From Zygnema cylindricum (lineage: Eukaryota; Streptophyta; Zygnematophyceae; Zygnematales; Zygnemataceae), in assembly GCA_037447655.1 (NCBI GenBank), contig JBBHKE010002644.1, forward strand, positions 62,001-126,000: a stretch of DNA of 64,000 bases, in the 5' to 3' direction. This document shows positions 41,049-50,493 of the stretch, piece by piece. Numbering within the stretch: position 1 is the stretch's first letter; every line of letters starts with the position of its first letter. Below the pieces are notes generated by a model. That model did no database searches. It was not told where the DNA came from and saw nothing but the letters and a program-made list of their open reading frames with translations. The position numbers and the translations under genes are program-made.

Positions 41049-41641
41049 CTCTAGGGTGCCCATCTTCAACGGATCTGGGTTCATTTATTGGGAAGCCATG
41101 ATGACACGGGCATTATGTGAAAAACGATACTGGGGTATCGTCAATGGACGAGTGAAACGACCATCTCAGGGGACTGAACCAGGGTTTGATGGAGTGAGGT
41201 TTTTGCATCAACATCCGCTCCAGCGGAGGAGACAGACGATGGGGACAACAATGTGTCCAAAAAGGGGAAATGAAAGGAGACACCTCTTACTCCTATTGCC
41301 ACGGCAACCTGAGCGGTGGTCGTGAAGACGGAGGAAAACGATATTCAAATGTGGGAGTACACCAACATGAATTCCAGGCGTTTCATTCTGTGGCACCTCA
41401 CCCAAGCTTCGGCGACCTCTCATCTTCACATCTTCAAGGCCGAGGAGTTGTGGATGAATTAGTGGAGATCTATAGAGCTGGTACCATCAAGGAGCTCCAG
41501 TTGGCGAAGCAAAGGTTGGGGAGTTATATTTACAAAGGACGGAAGATATTAGATTACTATAATGATCTCTCTTGCTTGTATATAGAGATGGAGGATGCCA
41601 GATGGACAAGCACAATAAAGATGAAAGTTAACATTCTCATC

Positions 41642-41646
41642 ATTAA
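41642..41646. repeat. Left TSD of element E (ATGAA, mutated to ATTAA)
   Basis: The right duplicate ATGAA is at 45923-45927. The Gag reading LIMKL across the empty site supports ATGAA as the original. Confidence 0.7.
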
Positions 41647-42280
41647 TGTTGAATTTTGTGGGCCTCACTCATCTTGCAACAATCTAGCTTCACAAAGCAA
41701 AAACTCTCTCACAGGTCACTCAAGAATCTTCCGAAGCCACAAAGAATTCACTCACAAAGTAAAAGCACACTTGCTCAAATTTTCGTCACAAGAAGAATCA
41801 CTTTATTATCTCCAAGTTCTCTTTACAAGGCTTCACTTATCTTTGTATCTCAACTCACACAGAGTTACAATGCTTTCTCACTATAGGGACTCTTACTATC
41901 TCTTCAACTATGGTCACAACCAATTCTCCAATTGTATTGATTTGTCTACTTCTCCTACTTCATATATACTCTTTTCTACTATACCTTTCTAGACATTCTA
42001 GACATTTCTAGCTCTAACTTATTGACAAGTGTCCTTCTCGTGGCTCTCCACGTCACAAGAACCTACTAGACATGTCCCCGAAACTCGTGGCTCTCCACGT
42101 CACAAGAACCTACTAGACATGTCCCCGAAACTCCAAGGAAACACTTAGGAACCACCTCGGAAAAGTCCATACCGTTTCCTGTGGAACCTTCTAGAAGCTT
42201 CTGCTTTGCACGCCTGTAACTTTTGATCTACGTATCCAAATCTTGCTCTCTATAGCTCGTTCGAAAGCTCTTTCTCTGTA
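41647..42280 (-). repeat. Element E 3' LTR, truncated (634 bp)
   Basis: Collinear with 45136-45769. The 153 bp corresponding to 45770-45922 (LTR start in element sense) are absent, and RT coding sequence follows at 42281. Confidence 0.9.
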
Positions 42281-45113
42281 GCTTCTTTAACTTGCACACA
42301 AGGTCCTCCTCTCCCTTCTTCACCATGCCTTCCGGTTGCTCCATATAAATTTCCTCGTCAAGCTCTCCATTGAGGAACGCCGTCTTCACGTCCATTTGAT
42401 GCATCTTCATGCCCTCCAATGCGGCAATCGCGACCAAACTCCTTAAGCTTGAAAATTTCACAACCGGTGCAAAAGTTTCATTGTAGTCAATCCCCTCCTT
42501 TTGGGAATATCCCTTCGCGACTAAACGGGCTTTGTAACGCTCCACGGTCCCGTCCGCCTTCCTCTTAATTTTGTAGACCCATTTGCAACCGACAATATTT
42601 TTCCCCTCCGGTCTTGGGACGAGTTCCCACGTGTCATTGTCATAGAGACTCCTCATTTCGTCGTCCATAGCCGCCCTCCATTTTTGTGCTTCGGCACACG
42701 TAATCGCCTCTTGAAAACTCTGCGGCTCCTCCTCTTGCGTAAGAAAACAATATGCAAATCCGGCAAATTCCTCATTCACACCACCAAGTCTCGTAGCGGT
42801 TAATCTCTTTGGTGTTGTTCTCACTCTTCCGGATCTCCTCGGTGCCTGCGGGCTTGTTTCCGGAGTTGAATTTGCCTCATCCGTCTCGGGTGGAGTGCTA
42901 GTCGAACTCGAAGGACTTGCTTCTTCTTCCACCTCCACCTCCTCTTCATGCTCCTTAATTTCCATATCCTCAAATGACTCCTCTTTAGCCTCTTGTTTTT
43001 CGTGGACAATAACATCTCGGCTTGATACGACCTTTTGCTTTTTCGTATCCCAAACGCGATACGCCTTTCTCGCCGCATCATATCCAACGAAAACTCCCGT
43101 CCAACTTTTCTTATCAAACTTCTTTCGCTTTTGTGAAGGAATAAATACGCTCGCTTTGCATCCGAACACTCGCAAGTGTTGCACACTCGGCTTGTAGCCA
43201 CTCCATGCCTCCTCGGGGGTAACGTCTTCTAAGTTTGCGCTTGGTGACCGATTTTTAACATGCACAGTGCAATAAATCGCCTCGGCCCAAAATGACTTGT
43301 CGAGGTCCGCCGAGTGGACCATAGCTCGTGCTCCCTCCACCAACGTTCGGTTTAATCTTTCGGCCACTCCGTTTTGTTGCGGGCTATAAGGGGTAGTAAA
43401 TTCTTGCCGAATTCCCTCCTTCTTACAAAACAACTTAAAAGCTCTTGAGGTGTATTCTCCGCCGTTGTCGGATCGTAGCGCCTTCACCTTCTTTTCGGAA
43501 TATTTCTCGGCTTCGGCCTTAAACTCCTTAAACTTCTCGAGAGCTTCCCGTTTCTCCCTCATGAAGTAAATCCACACTTTCCTCGTACAATCGTCCGTGA
43601 AAGTGATGAAATATTTACTCCCTCCAAGACTCCTCGGGTGCGATCCACTTATGTCCGTGTGGACAAGCTCAAGCTTCTCCCGAGTTCTTCTCTCCTCCGT
43701 GCGTTTAAACGGCTCTCTATGTTGTTTCCCCTCCAAACAACCGTCACAAACCCCCGTTAGAGTTCCACTAACTCCTTCAAGCCCCTTCACCATTTTCTTC
43801 TCAATTAACTTCTTTAAGTTGGCCTCTCCTAAATGCGCAAACCTTTTATGCCATAAACTAAAGGACTTTAACTCACTTGAATTTCCCTCGGCAATAAATG
43901 ATCCCCCTCTCACTCTTGGTATCCTTACTCTTAACTTAAATAAATTCCCTTCCGCTATTCCTTCACCTTTTACTCTACCCGTGCTCTCTTCAATAATCTC
44001 ACACTTATACTTCTCTTTAAATACAACTCTATGTCCAAACTTCACGGCATGGATCACACTAAATAAATTCTTCTTTAATTGCGGAGTATAAAACACATTT
44101 TTCAAAGTGACTCGGTTTATACCTCTACCCGTGGGTAAATCTACTCTCACATCACCCTCCATATTTACCTCTAAAGACTCATTATTAGCAACAATAATTC
44201 TTTTTGGTGTATCCAATTTAGTGAGAGTTACAAACAACGACTTTTCATTACACATATGATGCGTTGCTCCCGAGTCTACAATCCAATCACTTGAACTTCC
44301 CTTCTTCTCCACGAGATTTGCTTGTTGAAGTTCCACGGTCATCGCGTTGCCTTTCTTGTGTTTGCACTCATACGCTCGATGACCCTCCTTTCCGCAATTG
44401 TAGTATGCCGTTGAGCTCCCTCCCTTCGGCCTCTCATTTGCCTTCTTCGATAGTCGGCAATTCTTCGCCATGTGACCCGCTTTGCCGCAATTGTAGCACT
44501 TCCTCATAGTAGTGCTCTTGCGTCCTTTTGTGAAAAGCGCCGAATCTCCCGACTCCTCACTTTCTCCATGCTTGAGGTCGAGCTCCTCTTGTAGTAGCCG
44601 ACTTACGACGTACTCCAACTTTAACTTCTCTTGTGATTTTAACGCCGTCACGAGCATTTTATATTCACTTGGGAGGCTCCTCAATAACGTAAGCACGAGG
44701 TCTTCTTCGTCTTGTTTCTTTCCGACCGCGGTTAGTTGCTCCACAAGCTCCTTAAGTCGATTCACGTGCGTTTGAATCGAGTCCGTCTCCTTCATCTTAA
44801 AGGTGGCAAGTTTCTCCTTTAATTGCAACACATTTGCCGTTCCACTATCTTCATACACCTTGAGCAAGGTGTCCCACATCCCCTTTGCCGAATCGCATCC
44901 TAAAATGTGGGATACTTGAGTGTCGTCAAGACTCAACAAAATGTAACCTTTGGCCTCTTCCTCCTTTCCTTGCCACACCACAAGCTCGTCTTGTGCCGCC
45001 GGTGCCGGGTCGGTTCCATCAACGTGTCCCCATAGTTTCTTCATCTTGAGCACTTGCTTAATTTTCGCTTTCCATATGTGGAAATTTGCTCCAGCAAACT
45101 TGGAGAACTTCAT
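42228..45113 (-). CDS. Element E: Gag-protease-integrase polyprotein with truncated RT
   Basis: About 961 codons from the ATG at 45113, just after the primer-binding site (the frame is open further upstream into the LTR, but this ATG gives the typical copia Gag start MKFSKFAGANFHIWK). Gag is followed by a zinc knuckle (C206, C209, H214, C219) and a second one missing its first Cys (YYNCGKEGHRAYEC). Then come protease D280 (VDSGATHHMC), integrase HHCC, and catalytic D487, D549, E585 (D-x35-E). The RT N-terminus (WVYKIKRKADGTVERYK, QMDVKTAFLNGEL) runs to VCKLKK and then switches to LTR-derived residues at 42280, losing YVDD and RNase H. Gag, PR and IN look intact with no stops. Confidence 0.9.
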   Translation of the reverse strand: MKFSKFAGANFHIWKAKIKQVLKMKKLWGHVDGTDPAPAAQDELVVWQGKEEEAKGYILLSLDDTQVSHILGCDSAKGMWDTLLKVYEDSGTANVLQLKEKLATFKMKETDSIQTHVNRLKELVEQLTAVGKKQDEEDLVLTLLRSLPSEYKMLVTALKSQEKLKLEYVVSRLLQEELDLKHGESEESGDSALFTKGRKSTTMRKCYNCGKAGHMAKNCRLSKKANERPKGGSSTAYYNCGKEGHRAYECKHKKGNAMTVELQQANLVEKKGSSSDWIVDSGATHHMCNEKSLFVTLTKLDTPKRIIVANNESLEVNMEGDVRVDLPTGRGINRVTLKNVFYTPQLKKNLFSVIHAVKFGHRVVFKEKYKCEIIEESTGRVKGEGIAEGNLFKLRVRIPRVRGGSFIAEGNSSELKSFSLWHKRFAHLGEANLKKLIEKKMVKGLEGVSGTLTGVCDGCLEGKQHREPFKRTEERRTREKLELVHTDISGSHPRSLGGSKYFITFTDDCTRKVWIYFMREKREALEKFKEFKAEAEKYSEKKVKALRSDNGGEYTSRAFKLFCKKEGIRQEFTTPYSPQQNGVAERLNRTLVEGARAMVHSADLDKSFWAEAIYCTVHVKNRSPSANLEDVTPEEAWSGYKPSVQHLRVFGCKASVFIPSQKRKKFDKKSWTGVFVGYDAARKAYRVWDTKKQKVVSSRDVIVHEKQEAKEESFEDMEIKEHEEEVEVEEEASPSSSTSTPPETDEANSTPETSPQAPRRSGRVRTTPKRLTATRLGGVNEEFAGFAYCFLTQEEEPQSFQEAITCAEAQKWRAAMDDEMRSLYDNDTWELVPRPEGKNIVGCKWVYKIKRKADGTVERYKARLVAKGYSQKEGIDYNETFAPVVKFSSLRSLVAIAALEGMKMHQMDVKTAFLNGELDEEIYMEQPEGMVKKGEEDLVCKLKKLQRKSFRTSYREQDLDT

Positions 45114-45123
45114 GGCTTCGTTT

Positions 45124-45135
45124 GCTCTGATACCA
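45124..45135 (-). other. Primer-binding site of element E (canonical initiator tRNA-Met 3' end)
   Basis: TGGTATCAGAGC immediately after the 5' LTR. Complementary to a tRNA ending GCTCTGATACCA, the plant initiator tRNA-Met 3' end. Confidence 0.9.
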
Positions 45136-45922
45136 TGTTGAATTTTGTGGGCCTCACTCATCTTGCAACAATCTAGCTTCACAAAGCAAAAACTCTCTCA
45201 CAGGTCACTCAAGAATCTTCCGAAGCCACAAAGAATTCACTCACAAAGTAAAAGCACACTTGCTCAAATTTTCGTCACAAGAAGAATCACTTTATTATCT
45301 CCAAGTTCTCTTTACAAGGCTTCACTTATCTTTGTATCTCAACTCACACAGAGTTACAATGCTTTCTCACTATAGGGACTCTTACTATCTCTTCAACTAT
45401 GGTCACAACCAATTCTCCAATTGTATTGATTTGTCTACTTCTCCTACTTCATATATACTCTTTTCTACTATACCTTTCTAGACATTCTAGACATTTCTAG
45501 CTCTAACTTATTGACAAGTGTCCTTCTCGTGCCTCTCCACGTCACAAGAACCTACTAGACATGTCCCCGAAACTCGTGGCTCTCCACGTCACAAGAACCT
45601 ACTAGACATGTCCCCGAAACTCCAAGGAAACACTTAGGAACCACCTCGGAAAAGTCCATACCGTTTCCTGTGGAACCTTCTAGAAGCTTCTGCTTTGCAC
45701 GCCTGTAACTTTTGATCTACGTATCCAAATCTTGCTTTCTATAGCTCGTTCGAAAGCTCTTTCTCTGTAAATAAAGATCGTCTGGTCGCGTGCTCGATTT
45801 AACCATTTAACAAGAAAGTTATTCCACTTTGCACTTCTGCACTGTGCTTCTCCATTGCGCCACTGCGCTCTCTCCCTTTAATGCACTATCTTCTGAACTA
45901 ACTTAGGATTACTTTCTCAACA
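45136..45922 (-). repeat. Element E 5' LTR (787 bp)
   Basis: TGTTGA at one end and TCAACA at the other, a perfect 6-bp inverted terminal repeat. No B box of the A/B type was found in it. Confidence 0.9.
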
Positions 45923-48900
45923 ATGAAGCTACTTGAGGAGTATGAAAACACAGTGTACCGATTGGAAGAAATGGATGACAGTTCTTAGAAGTGGAACACC
46001 GTGGTCCGAATGATACTCGTACAGGAGAACACTATTGAGATCCGTGGAGGAGGTAAGAGCGTTCAAGCTCTAGCTACGGAAACGGACCGGTGGAGGAAGG
46101 ATCCGAAGAAGCCGTACAACAAATTCAAAGGAGAAAGAGATCAATATGGAGAACCTAAGCCCCCAAAGGGTCTTTGTCATTTTTGCAAAAAGCAGGGACA
46201 CTTCATAGCTGATTGCATCAAGCTGTCGTAGCTGAGGCTCCAACAAAACCGTGGAGGGAGTTCTTCCGGAGGGAAGAAGAAGGCACTTATGGTCACACGA
46301 GTAAAAGGAGAAACTAAAGAGGACGAGTCCTCTGAGGAGGAGGATGTGGAACTTCTTCTCGACGAGAATCTTGAGGAGAAAGAGATCCCTCAGAAACAAA
46401 AGTGTAATCTTAGCCATTCAAGAATCTCCACAGGCAGGATGGATCATCGATTCAGGTGAATCCATGCATATGTATCGTGATAAGCACATCTTCACTAAGT
46501 TGAGAAAGATACCTACGGTAGAAATATAGTATTGGGATGGGAGAGTATTTACCACAAATCTAGTAGGCTCGGTAGATCTGAAAGTCTTAGTGGAGGGTAA
46601 GACTTCTATACCCACCTTCTCAAATGAGCTCTACATTCCTCAGCTGAGTAAAAATCTTGTGTCTACTTCTGTATTAGATGAAAAGGATTTTGATACCTTC
46701 ACTAGAAAGGGAGTGTTTACAGCTAAGTACAGAGATTAAGTCTACTTCACAGCAGATAAGGGTAGTCAAGGAATGTTTAGGCTTAACCTGAGTAATGAAA
46801 AGAAGAGTGCTTACTATGGTGGTGTTCCGAGCTTGATGATTCGGCATAAGCGGTTAGGGCATGTGCATTTTCATAGGCTGAGGGAAATGAAGAAGCTGGG
46901 TGTGGTAGAAGGCATTCAGTTTGGGGATACTTAAATGATGGATGATTGTAGTGGCTGTGCCCAAGGTAAGGCTTATAGACTTCCCTTTCCCAAAACTGCC
47001 ACATATAGAGGTGAGAAAGTACTAGATCAAGTCCACACAGATATCTGGGGACCAGCAAGAGTACCTTCGGTTGGGGGGAAGAGGTATATGCTGACAATTA
47101 CTGATGATTGGTCCACATATTCTAGAGTCTACTTCCTGAAAACAAAGTTTGAAACACCAAAGTACGTCAAAGAATACCAAGCCTAGAGTGAAAAGTTGCA
47201 AGGAACCCCCATTAAGAGAAAAAAAGTGATAATGGGGGAGAGTACACCTCTAACCAGTTTGAAGAATACTTGAGAGATGAGGGAGTTCAGCATCAGAAAA
47301 TTGTACCGAATAATCTAGAACAAAATGGGGTAGCTAAGAGGTTGAACCGGACTTTGGGAGATAGTGTGTGTACTATGTTGGCAGATAAGAAAATAGGAAG
47401 AAGATTTTGGGCAGAATCCATGAATTGTGCTAACTACATTAAGAATAGAGTCCTCACTACAGCTGTCAAAGGAATGACACCTTATGAGAGATGGGTTGGA
47501 AGGAAACCGGATATCTCACACTTGAAAGTATTCGGTAGCAAAGTTTATAGTCTTGACACACATAGGAAAAATTGGAAACTAGATGCTAAACGAAAACCTC
47601 GATATTTTGTGAGATACCACGAGGATGTCAAAAGATATATAGTCTATGACTTAACTAAAAAAGATATCATTCTGGTAAAACACCTAGTTGTCATGGATGA
47701 AGGGAAGGCATTTGATCCCTTCAAATACACTAAGAAAATCAGAATCAGTTTTGAGTCCGAGAGTGAGGATGACTTATCTTCTCCGAAAAGACACAAGTGA
47801 AAACGTGATTGCAGATTCAGGGGAGATCCAAAATGGGGGAGATATACCGGAATCTCCTCATATTTTTGCACACTCTGAGGAGAGAGAGGAAGAGGAGCCA
47901 GAACCGGTTTTCATGGATAGGGGAGCTGATGGCAGAGGAATCCAAGAAATCCCTTCATTCCAACTTCGAACTTCGAGGGAGGACGGAGGTGCAGCAAAAG
48001 ACTACAAGATAAACAGGCTACTCACAAGGTAACAAAGCTATCTCACCCAGATGAGCCTCAGTCATACTCAAAGGCAATGGACAATACGGAGAAAGACAGA
48101 TGGGTCAGAGCCAAAAATGATGAGATGGCTTCTATCATGGAAGCAAATACTTAGGAGTTGGTGGACTCTCCTCCAGACAAAAAACCTATTGGGTGCAAAT
48201 GGGTATTTAAACTAAAGCTGAACCCAAATAATACCATTAAGAGATATAAGGCTCGGTTGGTAGCAAAGTGGTTCACCCAAATAGAAGGGATATATTATGA
48301 GGAGACTTTTGCTCTTGTGATTAGGTTCCCATCTATAAGGATTCTCCTTAGTCTAGCACCAGCGGAAGACATGGAAATTCACCAGATGGATATCAAAACC
48401 TCCTTCCTCAACGGTGAACTAGAGGAAGAAATCTTCATGCGGCAGCCAGAGGGTTTTGTAGAGGAAGGAGAGGAAAGCAAAGTTTGCAGGCTCATAAAGT
48501 CATTATATGGACTGAAGCAGGCTCGTAGACAATGGAACAAGAAACTAGATGAGTTTCTCACCGGTCTAAGATATATTAGGATCAGTTTTGACCATTCTAT
48601 TTATATGTTTGAGGATGAGAATGGTGAGATTTTTATTGCAATTTATGTCGATGATTTGCTGGTGTTAAGTAAGTCTATGGAAAAGATGAATAAGCTAAAG
48701 AAAGATCTTAGGAGCAGATTTGACATGAAGGATTTAGGGGAGGCTAAATATATTTTAGGAATTCAAATGGAAAGAGATAGGGGGAAGAGGATAATCAGAC
48801 TTACTCAGAAAGAAGCTATCGGAAATATGCTTGAGAAATTTCAGATGGAAAAGGCAAACATTTCTACCACTCCCAAGGACTTGAAGAAAGTAAGTGATGG

Positions 48901-48926
48901 GAGTGTAAAAGGAGGAGTGATGATAA
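45923..48926 (+). pseudogene. Element D: remainder of gag-pol, heavily decayed
   Basis: Resumes Gag at LIM-KL and continues through CCHC (CHFCKKQGHFIADC, about 46175-46215), the protease region (SGESMHMY, normally SGASMHMC, about 46455), integrase (CSGCAQGK, TDIWGPARVP, ERWVGRKPDISHLKVFG) and RT (48158-48926) with an intact YVDDLLVL box near 48647. Stops are frequent; at least three are TGG-to-TAG changes (45986-45988, 47184-47186, 48152-48154). It ends at 48926 where the LTR of element F begins. RNase H, polypurine tract and 3' LTR of D are not in the window. Confidence 0.85.
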
Positions 48927-49634
48927 TGTTGTATTTTTGGAAAGCTTTCAGTCTCAGCGCAGCAGCGCAGCTGCTATACAGACAAAGCATCGCAGGTGCT
49001 ATACAGCACAGCAGCGCAGCTGCTATACAACAGAGCCGCGTGGCTACTATACAGCAGAGCAGCGCAGCAGCGAGGTTGCAACACAAAGAAAAACGCAACC
49101 ACGATTACATTTGATATGGTCCGTACGGACAACGCTGCGTCTGATATTCTTAATGTGATTCTGTACACGATAGAGCAACTGCGATAGATACGATTCTAGG
49201 TAGCTTAGTGATAGCTTAGTGGTATCCTAATGATAGCTCAGTGGTAGCTTGACAGATTAGTGGTAGCTTGGTGGTTTGACGTACCTCTCAAGTACACTGG
49301 TGTTGCCAGTGCAACCAAAGTATAAGACTTAGGACTCAGAACATATCTTGTATCCAGACTTCCAAGTAGTAAAACTGCATAGTTTTTGGGAAACATCTGA
49401 GTATTATATCTTGATTGTTGTCAGGTCAATTGTGCTGAAACTTTGGGAGTTATCAATGTTTATGCTACTCTATATTCTGATAGATTTTTGTGAGGTTTGG
49501 ATGCTCGTATAAGAATTAGTGAGCACTTAAAAACAGCTGTTTGATAGGATTCTCGATAGCTTCTGAGAGTGTATCATGTCTACTTCTACTACTACTGCTG
49601 CTCCTCCAACTGCACCGGTGGTTGTAGAACAACA
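48927..49634 (+). repeat. Element F 5' LTR (708 bp)
   Basis: TGTTGTATTT to GTAGAACAACA, perfect TGTTGT/ACAACA inverted ends, followed by GGTTATGGGC (a 10-nt match to the anticodon-arm primer site). Near its start (48955-49075) is a short imperfect minisatellite built on GCAGCGCAGCTGCTATACA. No antisense B box was seen. The ATG at 49576 starts Gag inside the LTR. Confidence 0.85.
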
Positions 49635-50480
49635 GGTTATGGGCTTGTCATCAAGAATTCCTATCTTTTCAGGGGAAAAGTATATTTACTTGGAGGACAT
49701 GGTGGAGACACATTTTTGAGAATGTTAATCTCTTGGACATATTTGATGGTTCTCTGGATGAATCTGATCCGGCATGTTCTAAGAAAAACACGCAAGCTCG
49801 TTCTATTATAAAATTTTGTATATCTGAGGACTTAGCTATGTCTCGGATAAAAATGAAAAAAACAATTGATATCTAGAAATCTCTTAAAAATGATTACGAA
49901 AAAGCTAATGTCCAGGAAGAACTCTTTTTGGCTGGAAAAATTTGGGACTATAGGTACACTGGCGATACAATGGCTGAATATTCTAACAAGTTTCGCATCC
50001 TTGTAGATGCACATGCTTGTGTAGGTGGGGAGTTTCCTCTGTTTCAACAGGCAGCGTTGCTCATGAGGGGTCTCCCTCGTAGTATGAAAGGCGCATCTGA
50101 TATGCTCAAACGGAAAGATAAAGCTAGCTGGACTTTACAGCTAGCCATCAATATTTTGCTAGAGGAGGAAGCTACATCTAATATTATCAATGTTGAGCAG
50201 GTAGAGGCTTTTAATTCATACTTTGAGGGGAAAGGTTAGTTTAATCAGCAAAGAAATCAGTTAAATCAGTTCAGACAATTTAATCAGGGTGGGAATAGAC
50301 AATCCAACAATGCATGTTTTTATTGTACTGAGAGAGGTCACGGATACAAATTTTGTCCCAAGCTTAAAAAAACAAACGATACATGTTTATACAGGCCGGG
50401 ATAGCAACAAAGTGAGGTTTACAAAAACTTCACGGTGTCTACACCTCGTGGAAATGCACTGTTTTAAGCGGCTTCATCAC
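49576..50480 (+). pseudogene. Element F: Gag
   Basis: Starts in the LTR with a Ser/Thr/Pro-rich leader (MSTSTTTTAAPP), then QQVMGLSSRIPIF, the counterpart of the family QVMGPPSRVP. Broken by a frameshift near 49680, a stop at about 49875, and further shifts. The CCHC knuckle (CFYCTERGHGYKFC) lies near 50315-50360. Confidence 0.8.
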
Positions 50481-50493
50481 TCAGGGTGAGACT

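Larger units (their letters stand above)
41014..41646 (+). pseudogene. Element D: Gag N-terminal part, interrupted by element E
   Basis: Family ATG in the LTR at 41014, but the fifth codon is TAA (element A has GAA). The QVMGPPSRVPIFNGSGF signature follows and the frame shifts near 41200 and 41310. It stops being Gag at 41646, in the middle of the LIMKL motif, where element E is inserted. Gag resumes at 45923. Confidence 0.85.
41647..45922 (-). mobile_element. Element E: Ty1/copia element of a different lineage, with a 3' deletion
   Basis: 5' LTR (right) 45136-45922, canonical TGGTATCAGAGC primer-binding site, a long Gag-PR-IN frame, RT cut off before its active site, then directly a 3' LTR lacking its first 153 bp (left, 41647-42280). 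A single deletion from within RT into the 3' LTR explains it. The retained 634 bp of LTR differ at only two positions noticed, so the event is recent. Inserted into element D Gag. Confidence 0.9.

Noticed and set aside
43597-44091. 164-codon plus-strand frame and neighbours at 42895-45141
   Set aside because: Antisense of element E polyprotein; no motif.
45770-45922. Unique host sequence after element E
   Set aside because: It ends TCAACA, mirroring TGTTGA, and Gag of element D resumes right after it with a TSD, so it is the LTR start missing from the left copy.
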